From positions 493,197 through 557,196 of the forward strand of contig CAJNDS010000691.1 of assembly GCA_905221605.1 (NCBI GenBank): DNA of 64,000 bases, written 5' to 3'. Below, piece after piece: positions 1 through 9,495 of this stretch. The notes beneath the pieces are model-generated. The model was not told where the DNA came from. It saw only the letters and a list, made by a program, of their open reading frames with translations, and did not search any database. How positions within the stretch are numbered: position 1 is the first letter of the stretch; each line of letters opens with the position of its first letter. A program made the translations under genes and the position numbers. This DNA is from Symbiodinium natans. Taxonomy: Eukaryota > Sar > Dinophyceae > Suessiales > Symbiodiniaceae.

Positions 1-701
1 TTACGAGCTTCGCCTGCTTGCTGCAGCATGCGTCCGATTGCGGCGATCCCTGCCCGAGCCCTCATAGCCGGTTTAGGGTTTAGGGTATCGGGTTTCGGGT
101 TTCGGGTTTCGGGTTTCGGGCACACACCCACACAGACACACATGTCACCCACGCACATGCACACTTACTCACTATGTCTTACGTTTTTTTGTTTCTACTG
201 TCGTGTTTTGTCCTGTTTTGGCTATCTATATTCATATATAGCTTCTCTCCATTTATTTCTATCCCTCTCTCTTTCCTTCCCCCTCCTTCGCCCCTCTCTC
301 CCAGACACGCTAGAGGGGTTCCGGGGTTTGGAGTTTCGGGTTGGGATGTTTTTACTGATACTAGCAGTCCTTAGTAGGGATTTTAGTACCCCCTAGTAAA
401 AAATTCCTAAGAGTGACTGTTAGTGTAAGTGGGAACATCCCCAAGTTTCGGGTTTGGTGGCTTGGGCTTTGGAAGCTCCCCAGACACCTGCAAACCCTAA
501 GAAAATCCCAAGGGGGTACTATTTAGAAAGGGATAAAAAACCGGTACCTCTAGCGCAACTCGCATTCAGATGAAACGAAGAATGATTTGAATACTCATGT
601 GCATCTTCATGGTGCAGAGATGAATAATTCCTGCAGCATGAAGCACCTGCCGCCCCTTAGAGCTCGCTTCGGGATAAATTAATGCCTCCCCCTGCGCGCA
701 G
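1..701. other. Intronic/5' stretch before the KCR 3' exons
   Basis: No exon was recognised here. It holds a TTTCGGG/TTTAGGG tract near 70-120, a CT-rich stretch near 240-300 and a complete TIR element at 341-444. It most likely belongs to an intron of the reductase gene that ends at the acceptor at 700-701; the exon expected next upstream (the family's catalytic and middle part) is probably left of the window. Confidence 0.45.
341..444. mobile_element. MITE family B, copy 1
   Basis: About 104 bp with imperfect terminal inverted repeats: TTGGGATGTT at the left matches the reverse complement of GGGAACATCCCCAA at the right. Inside lie a CAGTCCTTAGTAGGGATT block and its inverted counterpart CTGTTAGTGTAAG. 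At least six related copies occur in the window. No coding capacity, so non-autonomous. Confidence 0.75.
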
Positions 702-1087
702 GAAGGCCTCGATCACAGTGCCGTCGCCGGAAGACTACGTGAAGTGCGCCACACGCCAGATTGGCTACGATGCGGTGATATCGCCTTGGTTGCATGCAAG
801 CAAGTTAGAGGGCCTAGGGGTTTAGGGTTGAGGGGTATAAGTTTGCTCAGACGACACATGATCACCAATGAGAGAGTCCTTCGTTGTCCTGTGAGTTCCT
901 GCCGTTCATCTACCACCCCCCTTAAGCTGCGCAGCCTAGGTGGGCGCATTCATTGCAGCTGTGGGTTCTTTCCTTGCTTCCGGAACCCGTCGCAATCTAC
1001 GTGGTCAACATGCAGCATCAAGATATCCGGAGGAGAGGCATCAAGAAGGAGAAGGAGAAGTCCGAGCAGGACAAGAAGGGCCAGTAG
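702..1087 (+). CDS. Very-long-chain 3-oxoacyl-CoA reductase (KCR/HSD17B12 type), last two exons
   Basis: This NADPH-dependent short-chain dehydrogenase makes the first reduction in the ER fatty-acid elongation cycle (3-oxoacyl-CoA to 3-hydroxyacyl-CoA). Seen: exon 702-788 after the acceptor CTGCGCGCAG, then exon 940-1087 ending in TAG; phase 2 matches across the junction. The product reads SITVPSPEDYVKCATRQIGY, then SPWWAHSLQLWVLSLLPE, and ends in a lysine-rich tail DIRRRGIKKEKEK with KKGQ as the last four residues. The family has VPSP-x-x-Y, then PYW-x-HS-(L/I) followed by LPE, and a basic tail at this position, and KKXX is an ER-retrieval signal. The catalytic YxxxK and Rossmann part must lie in exons left of the window. 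The 151-nt intron contains a telomere-like stretch. The match is by motif memory; an alternative donor near 800 would insert a few residues. Confidence 0.8.
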
Positions 1088-1256
1088 AATGCCGATGGCC
1101 CATTCTGGTGGTTGTGGGCAAGCCCTTGCTCAATTAGAGCCAAGTTCGAGATATCGTTTGTTGCACGCGCACGCGCAGACCAAAAAGGTAAAGTGCGAGT
1201 ATGACAGGTTATTAGCTTTGTGTAGGCAATGGGAGATCGAAACTAGTGAGCCTTCA

Positions 1257-1437
1257 AGGGGTACATAAGGACCACTAGGTCCCAACTTTCCTCTGGCTGG
1301 TTCTTAGTAGGGAACGAGGGAATGAGGGCCCTACTTATACCCTTTAAGGGATTCAATATCGGGCCCTCATTCCGTCATTCCCTACTAAGAACCAGGGGGC
1401 AAGGGGTACATAAGGACTACTAGGTACCAACTTTCCT
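1257..1437. mobile_element. MITE family A copy 1 inside 36-bp direct repeats
   Basis: The core at 1297-1395 has long TIRs (CTGGTTCTTAGTAGGGAA and its reverse complement TTCCCTACTAAGAACCAG) around an inner palindrome with CCCTTTAAGGG. The core is flanked by an imperfect 36-bp direct repeat (1257-1292 and 1402-1437, both starting AGGGGTACATAAGGAC). Related copies lie at 14070-14167 and 20224-20321, with a half copy near 50363-50411. Confidence 0.75.
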
Positions 1438-1462
1438 GCTCAGAACGTCTTTCATCTGCAGC

Positions 1463-1679
1463 ATGTTAAGCACAGATGCACTGGCCGTCGGCTTCTGCAT
1501 GTGGGTAGTTCCCAAAATGGTGTTACCCTCTTTTCATACCCCAAATAAAGGGGCCCCCAAAAAGGGTACCCCATGTTTCGGAAACCCCCCCCCCCCCCAT
1601 GTAGGCTTTGATGAGCGACGTCCCGCCATCCATTTGGTTCGACCAGACCGTCCGCCTCGTGTCCGGAGCTGATCTTCAC
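1463..1679 (+). CDS. Candidate two-exon coding segment split by a TIR-element intron
   Basis: Exon 1463-1504 starts with ATG (MLSTDALAVGFCMW) and exon 1605-1679 reads ALMSDVPPSIWF then DQTVRLVSGADLH. Donor GTAGTT and acceptor ATGTAG give a phase-0 junction, and a GTAGGG donor follows. The product is not recognised. The whole 100-nt intron is a hairpin-forming element, which is the main reason to take the model seriously. An open frame on the opposite strand over 1605-1690 is a real alternative. No downstream exon could be joined. Confidence 0.3.
1505..1604. mobile_element. MITE family G copy 1, coextensive with an intron
   Basis: The left arm GTTCCCAAAATGGTGTTACCC pairs with the right arm GGGTACCCCATGTTTCGGAAAC (imperfect). 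With GTAGTT at the left edge and TAG at the right, the element itself supplies donor and acceptor. Relatives with the TTTCCGAAGTTTGGGG or TTTCCAAAATTTGGGG end are seen near 21037, 45046 and, diverged, 9540, 10205, 39018 and 58655. Confidence 0.6.
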
Positions 1680-1920
1680 GTAGGGTCCGCTTGTAGTACT
1701 ATTGCGGCCTAGTGGGAAACCCCAACAACTCGGTAGCCGAGTGGTGCCCTTTACCCCTGTATTTCGAGTTCTAGGTTCCCAAATGGCATAAGCAAGCAAA
1801 AAAGGGTGCCCTTATTGTGAGACAGAAACCCTGTGTAGTATGATTGCTGGTGCCCAATTCCAAAGCAGTACCGTATGAGTGGTCCCTCTGGGCACTATTC
1901 TGCAGAATCGCTAATGTCCA

Positions 1921-2251
1921 GCAACCCTAAGCCCTAAACACCAAGCCCTAAACCCTAAGCCCTTAACCCTACACCCTAAACCCTAAGCCCTAAGCCCTAA
2001 GCCCTAAACCCTAAGCCCTAAACCCTAAACCCTAAACCCTAAGCCCCTAAGCCCTAAGCCCTAAGCCCTAAACCCTAAGCCCTAAACCCTAAGCCCTAAG
2101 CCCTAAACCCTAAACCCTAAGCCCTAAACCCTAAGCCCTAAACCCTAAACCCTAAACCCTAAGCCCTAAGCCCTAAACCCTAAGCCCTAAGCCCTAAACC
2201 CTAAACCCCTAAACCCTAAACCCTAAGCCCTAAACCCTAAACCCTAAACCC
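1921..2251 (-). repeat. Interstitial telomere-like array, CCCTAAA/CCCTAAG mixture
   Basis: About 45 heptamers of CCCTAAA interspersed with CCCTAAG and a few single-base slips. Unique sequence lies on both sides, so it is internal. The A/G alternation at the last base recurs in the window and suggests mutation after array formation. Confidence 0.9.
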
Positions 2252-2370
2252 GAAGCCACATCCCCGCAAGCGGCTGAGGGCCGAAGGCTTCTCTGGTTCA
2301 CCGGAGCCTGGCAACGTGACCTATCAGGCCGACGGGGCTCAATGTTGTGGCCTGCCCTTTTTTTTTTTGT

Positions 2371-2468
2371 TTTAGGGTTTAGGGTTTAGGCTTTAGGGTT
2401 AGGGTTTAGGGTTTAGGGCTTAGGGTTCAGGGTTCAGGGTTCAGGGTTCAGGGTTCAGGGTTCAGGGT
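2371..2468 (+). repeat. Telomere-like array shifting from TTTAGGG to TTCAGGG
   Basis: Starts as TTTAGGG copies and ends as seven successive TTCAGGG units, so a variant unit has been amplified in place. The reading direction is opposite to the array ending 120 bp upstream. Confidence 0.85.
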
Positions 2469-2527
2469 GTTCCCTTAAACTATGTATAGACATCATACTA
2501 TGTATTCTAGGGTACCCATACACAAAG

Positions 2528-2610
2528 CATGGAGAAGTAATGAAGTCCCACACCGCCATGGACCCCTCAAATGCAATTCAGCTGCTGTGGGGGCTTCTGG
2601 AACGCTTACG
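2528..2610 (+). CDS. Candidate internal exon of an alpha-helical protein
   Basis: Bounded by CACAAAG and a GTTCTA donor, phase 0 to 2. Reads HGEVMKSHTAMDPSN then AIQLLWGLLERL, the LLW-x-L-x-x-L style of helical-repeat (RAP/ARM-like) proteins, but that is inference from 27 residues. Similar short helical candidates follow at about 3330-3412 and 4080-4180, though phases could not be chained. Confidence 0.25.
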
Positions 2611-4283
2611 GTTCTAAGGGTTTTAAGGGTTTTAGGGGTTTAGGGTTTAGGGTTCAGGGTTTAGGGTAGTTTTTTAGGGCTTGCAGAGGTGTAGGAGGGG
2701 TTACAAAGGTTTAGGAGGGGTTACAAGGGTTGACATTACAAGAATTTGCAAGGGTTTACAAGTGTTTGCAAGAGTGTATAGGGTACATAGGGTATGGAGA
2801 AGAATTTCGGCTATCCCCCCATTCCTATGTCACAACCCTGAAGCGTGAAGCGCATATCAAAACAGCATTTGGACAACAGAGATGCTTCCAAACCAGAGGG
2901 TCTAGTTGTAGTACTGTGAATTGAGGCACAAAAACACGGTTTTTTGTGCCAGATGTCATCATGCTACAACAGCCTAAACCGTAAACCCGAAATCCTCAGC
3001 CGTAAACCCTAAACCTGAACAAGCACGCTTCCTTTGCATATTTGCTTGGGGGGGGGGGGGGTCTCTTTTGCGAGGGAGCTATCAACATAAGGATGCTATA
3101 GTGATGAGGTTTAGGGTTTAGGCTTTTGGGTTTGACTATGTGACCCTATTCCTTCAGGGCGCATGGGTAGTTATAATTAAAGTTACCTTACTTCTAACCC
3201 CACTTATACCTACCCATGAACCTCTAAGTCCCATGTTATTTGGAGTTCTTTAACAACACCGAAGCTGAAAGATTGCACATGCTGGGTGGCAAACACTGTT
3301 GGTTCCTTGGTTGTAGCACTTAGCAGGACTACGACGGAAGGTTGAAGCTATCATGCGAGCGGGCTTGAACCCAGCGGTACATTTTCGAGTTAAGTCTTTC
3401 GAAGGTCCATAATCCTAACATCTTAGCCGCAGGTATCGGTGGTACCTAGCTTAGGCTCTTCCGGCCATCTCTTCTAGGTAAGTAAGCACTGAAAGTTTTT
3501 TGTGTCTTATAAGCCCTGAACCCTAAACGCTAGACCCTAAACCCTAGACTGTATTGGGGCTCTTTACTTTCCGGCCAGGGAGCTCTCCACCTTAAGCGGG
3601 TGTTCTCGTAATCATTGGGGTCGCCTTAATGACCCGATTTTACAGGTGCAAGGTTGTCCTCGGTAGGTCCGAAACTCTCGACCCTGCAAACCTTCTTTAG
3701 AACCCAAGCAAGCTCTGAACCCGATGGGTGTTATGCGGCTACGGTGCTTAATCAAGTGGCGTTGGATTCGGCCTGAGGCGCTTGGGTCTTCAGACCTTGT
3801 TGGGGGTGTTGGGGCGTGTGCACATTGTCCCTAAAGGCAAAATTCCCGATCCAAGTCCTAAACCCTCACCCGCGTGTAAATTATGAGCCCTGTCGTTGCT
3901 CGCCCATGCTTCTCCAGAAGTAGTCAGGCAACGATTCAACTGTTGGAGCTCTGTCGCTACTTTGGTGATGCTGCACGCCGCCCTGGCGCGTCTTGTTTTA
4001 GGGGCTTAGGGTCGTATACTAAAATCCCCTAAACCCTAAACCCTAAACCCTAAACCCTAAACCCAAAAAGGGACTACATTGGAGAGGTTCTGCTGGCGGT
4101 TTACGCAAGATATGGGCCCTTGCTGTCACACCCAACCTGCAAGGAGTGTACTCGAAACGAGACCCCAAGCGGCTCCTAATCTAAACCCTAACCCCTCAAC
4201 CCTCAACCCTAAACCCTAAACCCTAAATCCCAAACCCTAAACCCTAAACCCTAAACCCTAAACCCTAAACTCTATTCATCTAG
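2611..4283. other. Repeat-rich stretch with only weak exon candidates
   Basis: Contains short telomere-like tracts (2630-2670, 4027-4062, 4205-4268), a family E element at 3152-3228, a G14 homopolymer near 3050, and open frames at about 3330-3412 (acceptor TTAGCAG), 3700-3775 and 4080-4180. A strong donor-like GTAAGT is at 3479. Nothing is recognisable as a known protein. Confidence 0.4.
3152..3228. mobile_element. MITE family E, copy 1
   Basis: GCGCATGGGTAGTT at the left pairs with CTACCCATGAACCTC at the right, enclosing about 45 bp. Same ends as the copies at 28731-28837, 46683-46805 and the half copy at 57840-57917. Confidence 0.7.
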
Positions 4284-4890
4284 ATAACAATCCCCCATTT
4301 GCTGATCGGGGTCCAGCCGCCCGTGCATCTCGGGCAGCCCGCGTATTACTTATTCAACTTTTTGTTCAAAGGCGTGGTTCGGCTCTTGAGAGTTTAGGGT
4401 TTAGGGTTTAGGTCTAGGCACTCACTGAGTCGAGGGTTTAGGATTTAGACCTGGCGTGTGCAGGGCTTCGCGGGTTGGCTTTCAGCTGTGTTTATCGGTT
4501 TAGACTCTCTGGTCTTAGGCATGTACCTACTGAAGATTGGAAATCCATTGATTGTTGGGGACGTTTTCCTTCTGAAGGTATAGGCTTACCTAAACCCAAA
4601 GCTCTACACCATAAACTCGAAACTCTAAACCCTAAACCCGAAACCCTAGAGGCCCCAAACCCTAAACCCTAGAAGCCCTAAACCCTAAACTCTAATCCCT
4701 AAACCCCAACATGTCCAAGTGCCAGCGCTACGTGCAGCGTCGCATAGGTAGTTGCAGGCAAGCCCCCCGGAAGCTGTACTTGCTAGGGTTTAGGTTTCTT
4801 AGGGTTAGGGTCTAGGGTTTAGGGCTTCTAGGGTTTAGGGTGCAGGGTTTAGGGCGCCAATGGAAAGAATTGACTCTCCGTTCCCTATAG
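4284..4890 (+). CDS. Multi-pass membrane protein, C-terminal four exons
   Basis: Exons 4284-4391, 4464-4577, 4720-4747 and 4853-4890 join in phase and end in TAG. The first gives YYLFNFLFKGVVRLLR, the second GFAGWLSAVFIGLDSLVLGM followed by YLLKIGNPLIVGDVFLLK, i.e. at least one long hydrophobic span and a second amphipathic one. The tail CQRYVQRRI then GRQWKELTLRSL is basic and probably cytosolic. The family is not recognised; the P-x-x-VGD-x-F piece recalls mechanosensitive MscS channels, but the residues after it do not fit. Introns are telomere-like repeats: the donor at 4392 is GTTTAG and the last acceptor is GTTTAG. The start lies upstream and was not found. Confidence 0.45.
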
Positions 4891-4969
4891 AGAACCGAAC
4901 ACGAATCCCCAACCCCCATAGGTTGATCTCAATTGGCCGCTGTTTTTGCTCCTCGGCCCCACGCCATAA

Positions 4970-5046
4970 GGTCCTTAGAAGGGACTGTAGTACCCCCCCC
5001 CCCCCACTGTTAGTATAAGGAGTAGTATAAGGAGGAACATCCCGAA
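4970..5046. mobile_element. MITE family B, diverged partial copy
   Basis: Keeps the inner block CTGTTAGTATAAGGA and the right end GGAACATCCCG; the left TIR is degraded and a C13 run interrupts the centre. Confidence 0.55.
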
Positions 5047-5392
5047 AGATCATCTAATAGAGACCCCATCTTATCGGCATGATAATTTTGGTGGTGGGTG
5101 CTCTAGAATGGACTGGCCCCCAACCCTATAAGCCTCTAAACCTAAATCCTATAGACCCTGAACCTCAAGCCCCACAAGCCCGCCCCCCAAACCCTATGAA
5201 CTTATCCCATAAACCCTGCAAGCCTTGATCAATATCTCGGTGCGCCCTTGGGGCAGTTTATGTTTGTTTTCCCTTATTCTCGGGTTTTAAGAGGATCATA
5301 TTCAGGAATATTTTTCAGATGGTGTTAAGGGCAATTCTAGAAAACCCTCGAACCCTCAAACCCACCACCCCCCTAAACCCTAAAGCGTAGAC
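5047..5392. other. Unique and degenerate repeat sequence, no firm gene
   Basis: CCCTATAAACC-like degenerate telomere units at 5120-5220. A terminal-exon candidate at 5226-5290 (CAAG acceptor, TAA stop, reading LINISVRPWGSLCLF) is possible but unsupported by linkage. Confidence 0.35.
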
Positions 5393-6310
5393 CCTTTTCA
5401 GGCGTCATCATGTGCGCCTCCACGGCCAGCACGTGATTGGCGCTTGCCAGGAGCCTCAAGCATGACTTGCGGCGAGATTTAGGGTTCAGGGTTTAGGGTT
5501 TAGGGTTTAGGGTTTAGGGTTTAGGGTTTAGGGTTTAGGGGATTCGATGGCTTTTTGTTTTAGGTGTTTGGGGTTTCGGGTTTATAGGGTTTAGGGCTTA
5601 GTGTTGAAGGCTTCCGGCTGACCTTAGAACGGTTTACAGGGTCTTGGGATGGAAGGCTTCTTCATGGGGCTCAGGGCTTTTGGGCTTTGGGTGTTAAATG
5701 CTCTGTGTAGGGCTAAGGCACTGTCTACCGGCATTATGTTTTTTTTTTTTTATGAATGCTTCAGCCCGGTAAAAGGGACAAAATGCTCATTTTAAGATTG
5801 TACCCCAAAGATGGTGCATTTTTGGCCTCTTTCTGGACATAGCCCGGTCGGCCCTAGTGGGCCATGATGGTTTTTTGTTGGGGTGTCTTTGCCTCATCTT
5901 GCCTTCCCTGAAAATGAACAAGAGAGCCCAAGGTTCCTGAATTAAGGAATATGCCTGAAACCATATTCAGGATCCCTATGTAAGGGATATTTCCTTAATT
6001 GACCTTAGTAGCTGAGTGAGTACACTTTACGCTTTTTGGGATACGATCATCCCCTGCAGATCAGCAACTAAGAAAACTTTAGGGTTCCCCTACTACCCCC
6101 CCCCCCCCCTCTATACTACCTCCCTAGGTTCACCCCCTTTGTTTGGGGCTTATGAACCCTAAACCCTAAACCCTAAACCCTCAGCAACTAAGTGGCTCAC
6201 TTAAGGGACATTGGGCTCTCGGGGAAGCTGGTACGCTGGTGGAGCGTCGTCGGCTCTCAGCCGCGAGTATACCTGTAGGCCGTAGCGAATCCCTTTGTCA
6301 TGCGAAGTGG
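5393..6310 (-). CDS. Minus-strand gene fragment, two exons, helical
   Basis: On the minus strand exon 6210-6310 (acceptor CTCTTAG, donor GTCCCT) reads SHDKGIRYGLQVYSRLRADD then APPAYQLPREPN; exon 5393-5465 continues in phase 0 with SCLRLLASANHVLAVEAHMM and ends in phase 1 at GTCTAC. The 744-nt intron between them holds telomere arrays, a short hairpin (5928-6001) and two family H elements. Function unknown; composition is that of a soluble helical protein. Another minus frame in the second exon (MLEAPGKRQSRAGRGG, ending in TGA) is an alternative terminal exon. Confidence 0.35.
6003..6190. mobile_element. Family H element(s), CAGCAACTAAGTGG type
   Basis: A left block TAGCTGAGTGAGTACACTTTACG and a right block GGGGCTTATGAACCCT/TCAGCAACTAAGTGG recur in order at 23515-23640. 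A C14 run and a telomere tract interrupt this copy. Confidence 0.5.
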
Positions 6311-6373
6311 CTAAGAGCCCAAGGGTTTCGGGTTTAGGGTTCAGGGTGTAGGGTTTAGGGTTTAGGGTTTAGG

Positions 6374-6468
6374 TGGAGGCCGTGCAATCACAATCGGAAA
6401 GCAGTAGTAGACGAAGGTGACCAAGCCTTTCACTAAGACGTTCCGACTGTAATCTGCACGGCCTCCAC
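6374..6468. mobile_element. Single-copy 95-bp TIR element
   Basis: TGGAGGCCGTGCA at the left is exactly complementary to TGCACGGCCTCCA at the right, and the next bases continue to pair with gaps (ATCACAATCGGAA against TTCCGACTGTAAT). Telomere repeats abut the left end. No second copy was found in the window. Confidence 0.7.
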
Positions 6469-6806
6469 ATGGTAAGCTATGCCCAAGAATCCCTAAACCC
6501 TAAACCCTAAACCCTAAACCCTAAACCCTAAGCCCCTTCCTTTTCCCAGGTCCAGCAATGAGCTTGCCGGCTTGCATCCCCCTCCGCGGGAGCCACACCT
6601 TAATAGCCCCTAGACTTGGGGATACATGGAAATCGGTTTTAATGTTTGGGTACTATACTTCCTAAGAAACAGCTAAAATTGTATATTTTCTAGAGTTCCA
6701 AGTTCAGTATAGTAGAACGAAGTCTGGAACTGTGAGCCTAATCCGCAACCTCGAAGGCCTAACACTGAACTCACAGACTCTGCACCTGAAACATGTTAAT
6801 GTCCAG

Positions 6807-7357
6807 CCTTGCACGTCTGCTCCGCAAAGCAGAAGCAGACGTCCCGAGGGGACGACGTGAACCCTGCAAAGGTTTATGGCCCGTATGGCTTCCTAAACAT
6901 TCTAGTGCCTGGGGTATATGGCAAAATCTTGGAGTTCATGGCCTACACCCTAAACCCGAAACCCGAAACCCTCCTACACCCTAAACCCTATACCCGAGCA
7001 TGGCCCTAAACCCGAAACCCTCAACCCTACACCCTAAGCCCTAAGCCCTATACCCGAGCATGGGGTTCATGTCGCCCCCAACGTGGATGGCAAGCTCAGA
7101 CCAAGGAAGGGAGGCGTGTTCCACCCAGCTGTGGCAATATGGGTCAAAACTGAGACTTTGGACGCGATCCGGGTCTAGGGTTTAGGGCTAGGGTTTAGGG
7201 TTTAGGGTGTAGGGTTTAGGGTTTAGGGCCTCTGTGTTTGGGGTTGAGGGCTTCCGGGTTTGGGGTTTAGGCTTGCGGGTTTCTGGGCTTCTGGTGGCAT
7301 TTTTGGGCTTAGGCATGTCCGATTGTGCTCCAGTTTGGAGATGCTCTTCGGACTTGA
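6807..7357 (+). CDS. Saccharopine-dehydrogenase-like oxidoreductase, C-terminal exons
   Basis: Proposed exons: from 6807 (acceptor AATGTCCAG), 7059-7172 and 7313-7357, the last ending in TGA; the last two join in phase 0 and the donor of the first is uncertain (GTTTAT near 6880 or further on). Exon 7059-7172 reads GKLRPRKGGVFHPAVAIWVK then TETLDAIR. SCCPDH-like proteins end with a GGV-(F/Y/W)-x-P-(G/A)-x-A segment followed by x-K-T-x-L or D-x-L-I-x-R-L, which fits well. The first exon's open continuation, VYGPYGFLNILVPGVYGKIL, is hydrophobic and would suit the membrane-proximal loop of that family. The Rossmann part is not in view. Introns carry telomere-like repeats. The family call rests on one motif. 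Confidence 0.45.
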
Positions 7358-7833
7358 TCCTCAGGGAATTTTGGGTTAAGGGTTTAGGGCTTAGGGTTTG
7401 GCTTTTCACCCAGTCCCTGGATGCACTTCGGCATCAAACCCAAAGAACAGATGTGGGCCCTTTCTCCTGGACCCTCCCTCTCAAGAACCGCGCATCCCAA
7501 CCTCGCAGCCCTGCAGCTCAAACTTCCTAGGTTTTATATCCGGCAGCACCCTGAACCCTCAAGCCCTAGAACCCTGAACCTGTAGCCCTAATAAACACCT
7601 ACAGCCCGAAACCCCGCCAACCTTATCTACCCGAACCTTCAACCCAGCGCGGCGACCCCAAACCCCAAACCCCAACCCTAAACCCTAAACCCCAAACCCC
7701 AAACCCTACACCCTAAACCCTAAACCCTAAAACCTAAACCCTAAACCCTAAACCCCACGCCCTAAACCCTAAATCCTAAATCCTACTGTTGAAAAAAGAA
7801 CAAAAACCTCCAACTCTGGGACCCCCCTGCCCC

Positions 7834-9318
7834 ATGGCTGCCGTGCGCGCCCTCGCCCCACTGCTGTCCATCCTGGCAGCTGCAACCCAGCCCTGTGCTG
7901 GTCCCCAGCTTCTCAGGGTTTAGGGTTTAGGGTTTAGGGTTTAGGGTTTAGGGCAGACGGACTGATGAAGTCGGTTCGTCGAATGCGTGAGAAGATTAGA
8001 GGGTTTAGGGTTTAGGGTTTGGGGTGAAGGGTTTAGGGTTTAGGGTTTGGGGCTCAGGGTCTAGGGTATCAGGGTTCAGTTAGGGTTTAGTTAGGGTTTA
8101 GGGTTTGGGATTTAGTTAAGCCCTGTGCTGGGTCCCAGCCTGGACTAATTAGGGCTTTAGGGTTTAGGGTTTTTGGGTTTGGGGTTCAGGGTTTATAGGG
8201 TTTTGGGTTTCGGGTTCAGGTTTAGGGTTTAGAGTTTAGTTCGGGTTGCGGGTTTTGGGTTTAGGGTTCAAAGTCTAGGGTTTACGGCTTAGGACTCAGG
8301 GTTTAGGGTTTCGGGTTTAGGGTTCAGGCTTGAGGGTTTCGGGTTTAGGGCTTTCGCATCTTCCAAAGGAGAGGCACATAAGGGTCCGTTGCACACAAGC
8401 AGGGGCCACTGTGTTTGAACCACCCAGGACATCAGGTTCCCAGAGCCGTCACTTTGACTGGGAGCTTTCACGTAGCGGGGAGCCAGTGCACCCTAAACCC
8501 TAAACCCTAAACCCTAAAACCCTAAACCCTAAACCTAGGCCCTAAGCCCCAAACCCTAGCGGGTGGCGCCGTGGCGTTGTTGCGCGGAGAAATCTTAAGG
8601 CATAAGGCTGCGCAAGTTTAGGGTTGAGGTCTGGGTGGAGGTCTAAGGATTAGGATACCCGAGCGCTGAAGAACCACCCAGCTACAAAGGTTTAGGGTTT
8701 AGGGTTTAGTAAGGGTGTAGGGTTTTGGGTTTAGGGTGTAGGGTTTCGGGTTTAGGGTTTAGGGTTCAGGGTGTAGGGTTGAGAGCCTTCATGCATTTCA
8801 TGGGGTGGGTCTCCGGGCACAACCGCAAACCATCGAGGGTTTAGGGGTTAAGGTTTCGGACCTAGACGCTATAAACCCTTTAATTTATGTGAGGGTTCTG
8901 GCAGGTTTGAGGGTTCTAGTGGAAGTTACCAGACACAAGCCATATATCCAAAGTCCTGAGCCACTACATTATGCAAGGCTTTGCATGCCACGCTGCAACT
9001 GCCCCTGCCGAGGTCAGAATCCGCTGTTTGCGGTACATTGGGTGCACCTGCCCTTGTGCTTTAGGGTGGCTCCGGGCTGTGTGGTTTGGCACTTTGTTTC
9101 TTGTTGGGGTGGGTTGCGGAATCTCGGGCCCACTACCCAACCCTTTCTCGCCAGCCGAGTCATGCGCTTGTAAGGTTGAATTGCATGGTCAAGCGCAAGA
9201 CCCAACCCCCCTCCCCCTCTCAACCCTAAACCCTAATCCTCATCCCAGAAAACACACGTTGAACATCAGCTGCGCTGAGGGACATGGAAGTTGCATGCTC
9301 CTGTTTAGTAGTGTCTAG
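7834..9318 (+). CDS. Candidate secreted protein, seven short exons
   Basis: The first exon, 7834-7900, encodes an apparent signal peptide (MAAVRALAPLLSILAAATQP then CA), joining in phase to 7957-8002 (GLMKSVRRMREKI). Exons 8369-8471, 8560-8615, 8654-8689, 8784-8838 and 8978-9318 join in phase with each other and end in TAG; they read for example VRCTQAGATVFEPP, GGAVALLRGEILRHKAAQ and FHGVGLRAQPQTIEG. The link from 8002 to 8369 does not keep phase unless an internal donor at about 7973 is used, so two genes are possible. The last exon is long (113 codons) and runs through a degenerate telomere tract near 9215. Four donors are GTTTAG. No homologue recognised. Confidence 0.4.
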
Positions 9319-9495
9319 TCCTAAACCCCTAAACCCCCAAACCCATGAACCCCTAAACCCCCAAACCCCTAAACCTTAAACCACAAACCCCTAAACCCTA
9401 AACCCCTGCACCCTAAACCCCTAAACCCCTAAACCCTAAACCTTAAGCCCTTAAGCCCTCCCAAATGCCGTGTCGTAAGCCCCAAACCCTAAGCC

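Noticed and set aside
1636-1660. tRNA-like GGTTCGACC
   Set aside because: No cloverleaf can be drawn, and the segment lies in an open coding frame.
1921-2251. True chromosome end
   Set aside because: Telomere-type arrays in both orientations are flanked by unique sequence and coding exons on both sides throughout the window; no terminal array is reached.
4468-4520. A 20-nt intron inside the exon 4464-4577
   Set aside because: GT and AG can be found, but the frame is open straight through and the intron would be too short to splice.
4464-4577. MscS mechanosensitive channel assignment
   Set aside because: Only P-x-x-VGD fits; the exon that follows lacks the beta-domain sequence expected directly after it.
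7188-7409. Open frames with repeated LNPKP or GFRV motifs
   Set aside because: LNPKP and GFRV are the translations of CCCTAAACCC and GGGTTTAGGG; they recur at the ends of many frames in the window and are not protein signatures.
7951-8000. Hammerhead ribozyme candidate (contains ACTGATGA and CGAA)
   Set aside because: The bases after CTGATGA cannot form stem II with the correct pairing before GAA, and there is no matching stem III with a GUH site. A simple 7-bp hairpin (GACGGAC/GTTCGTC) explains it.
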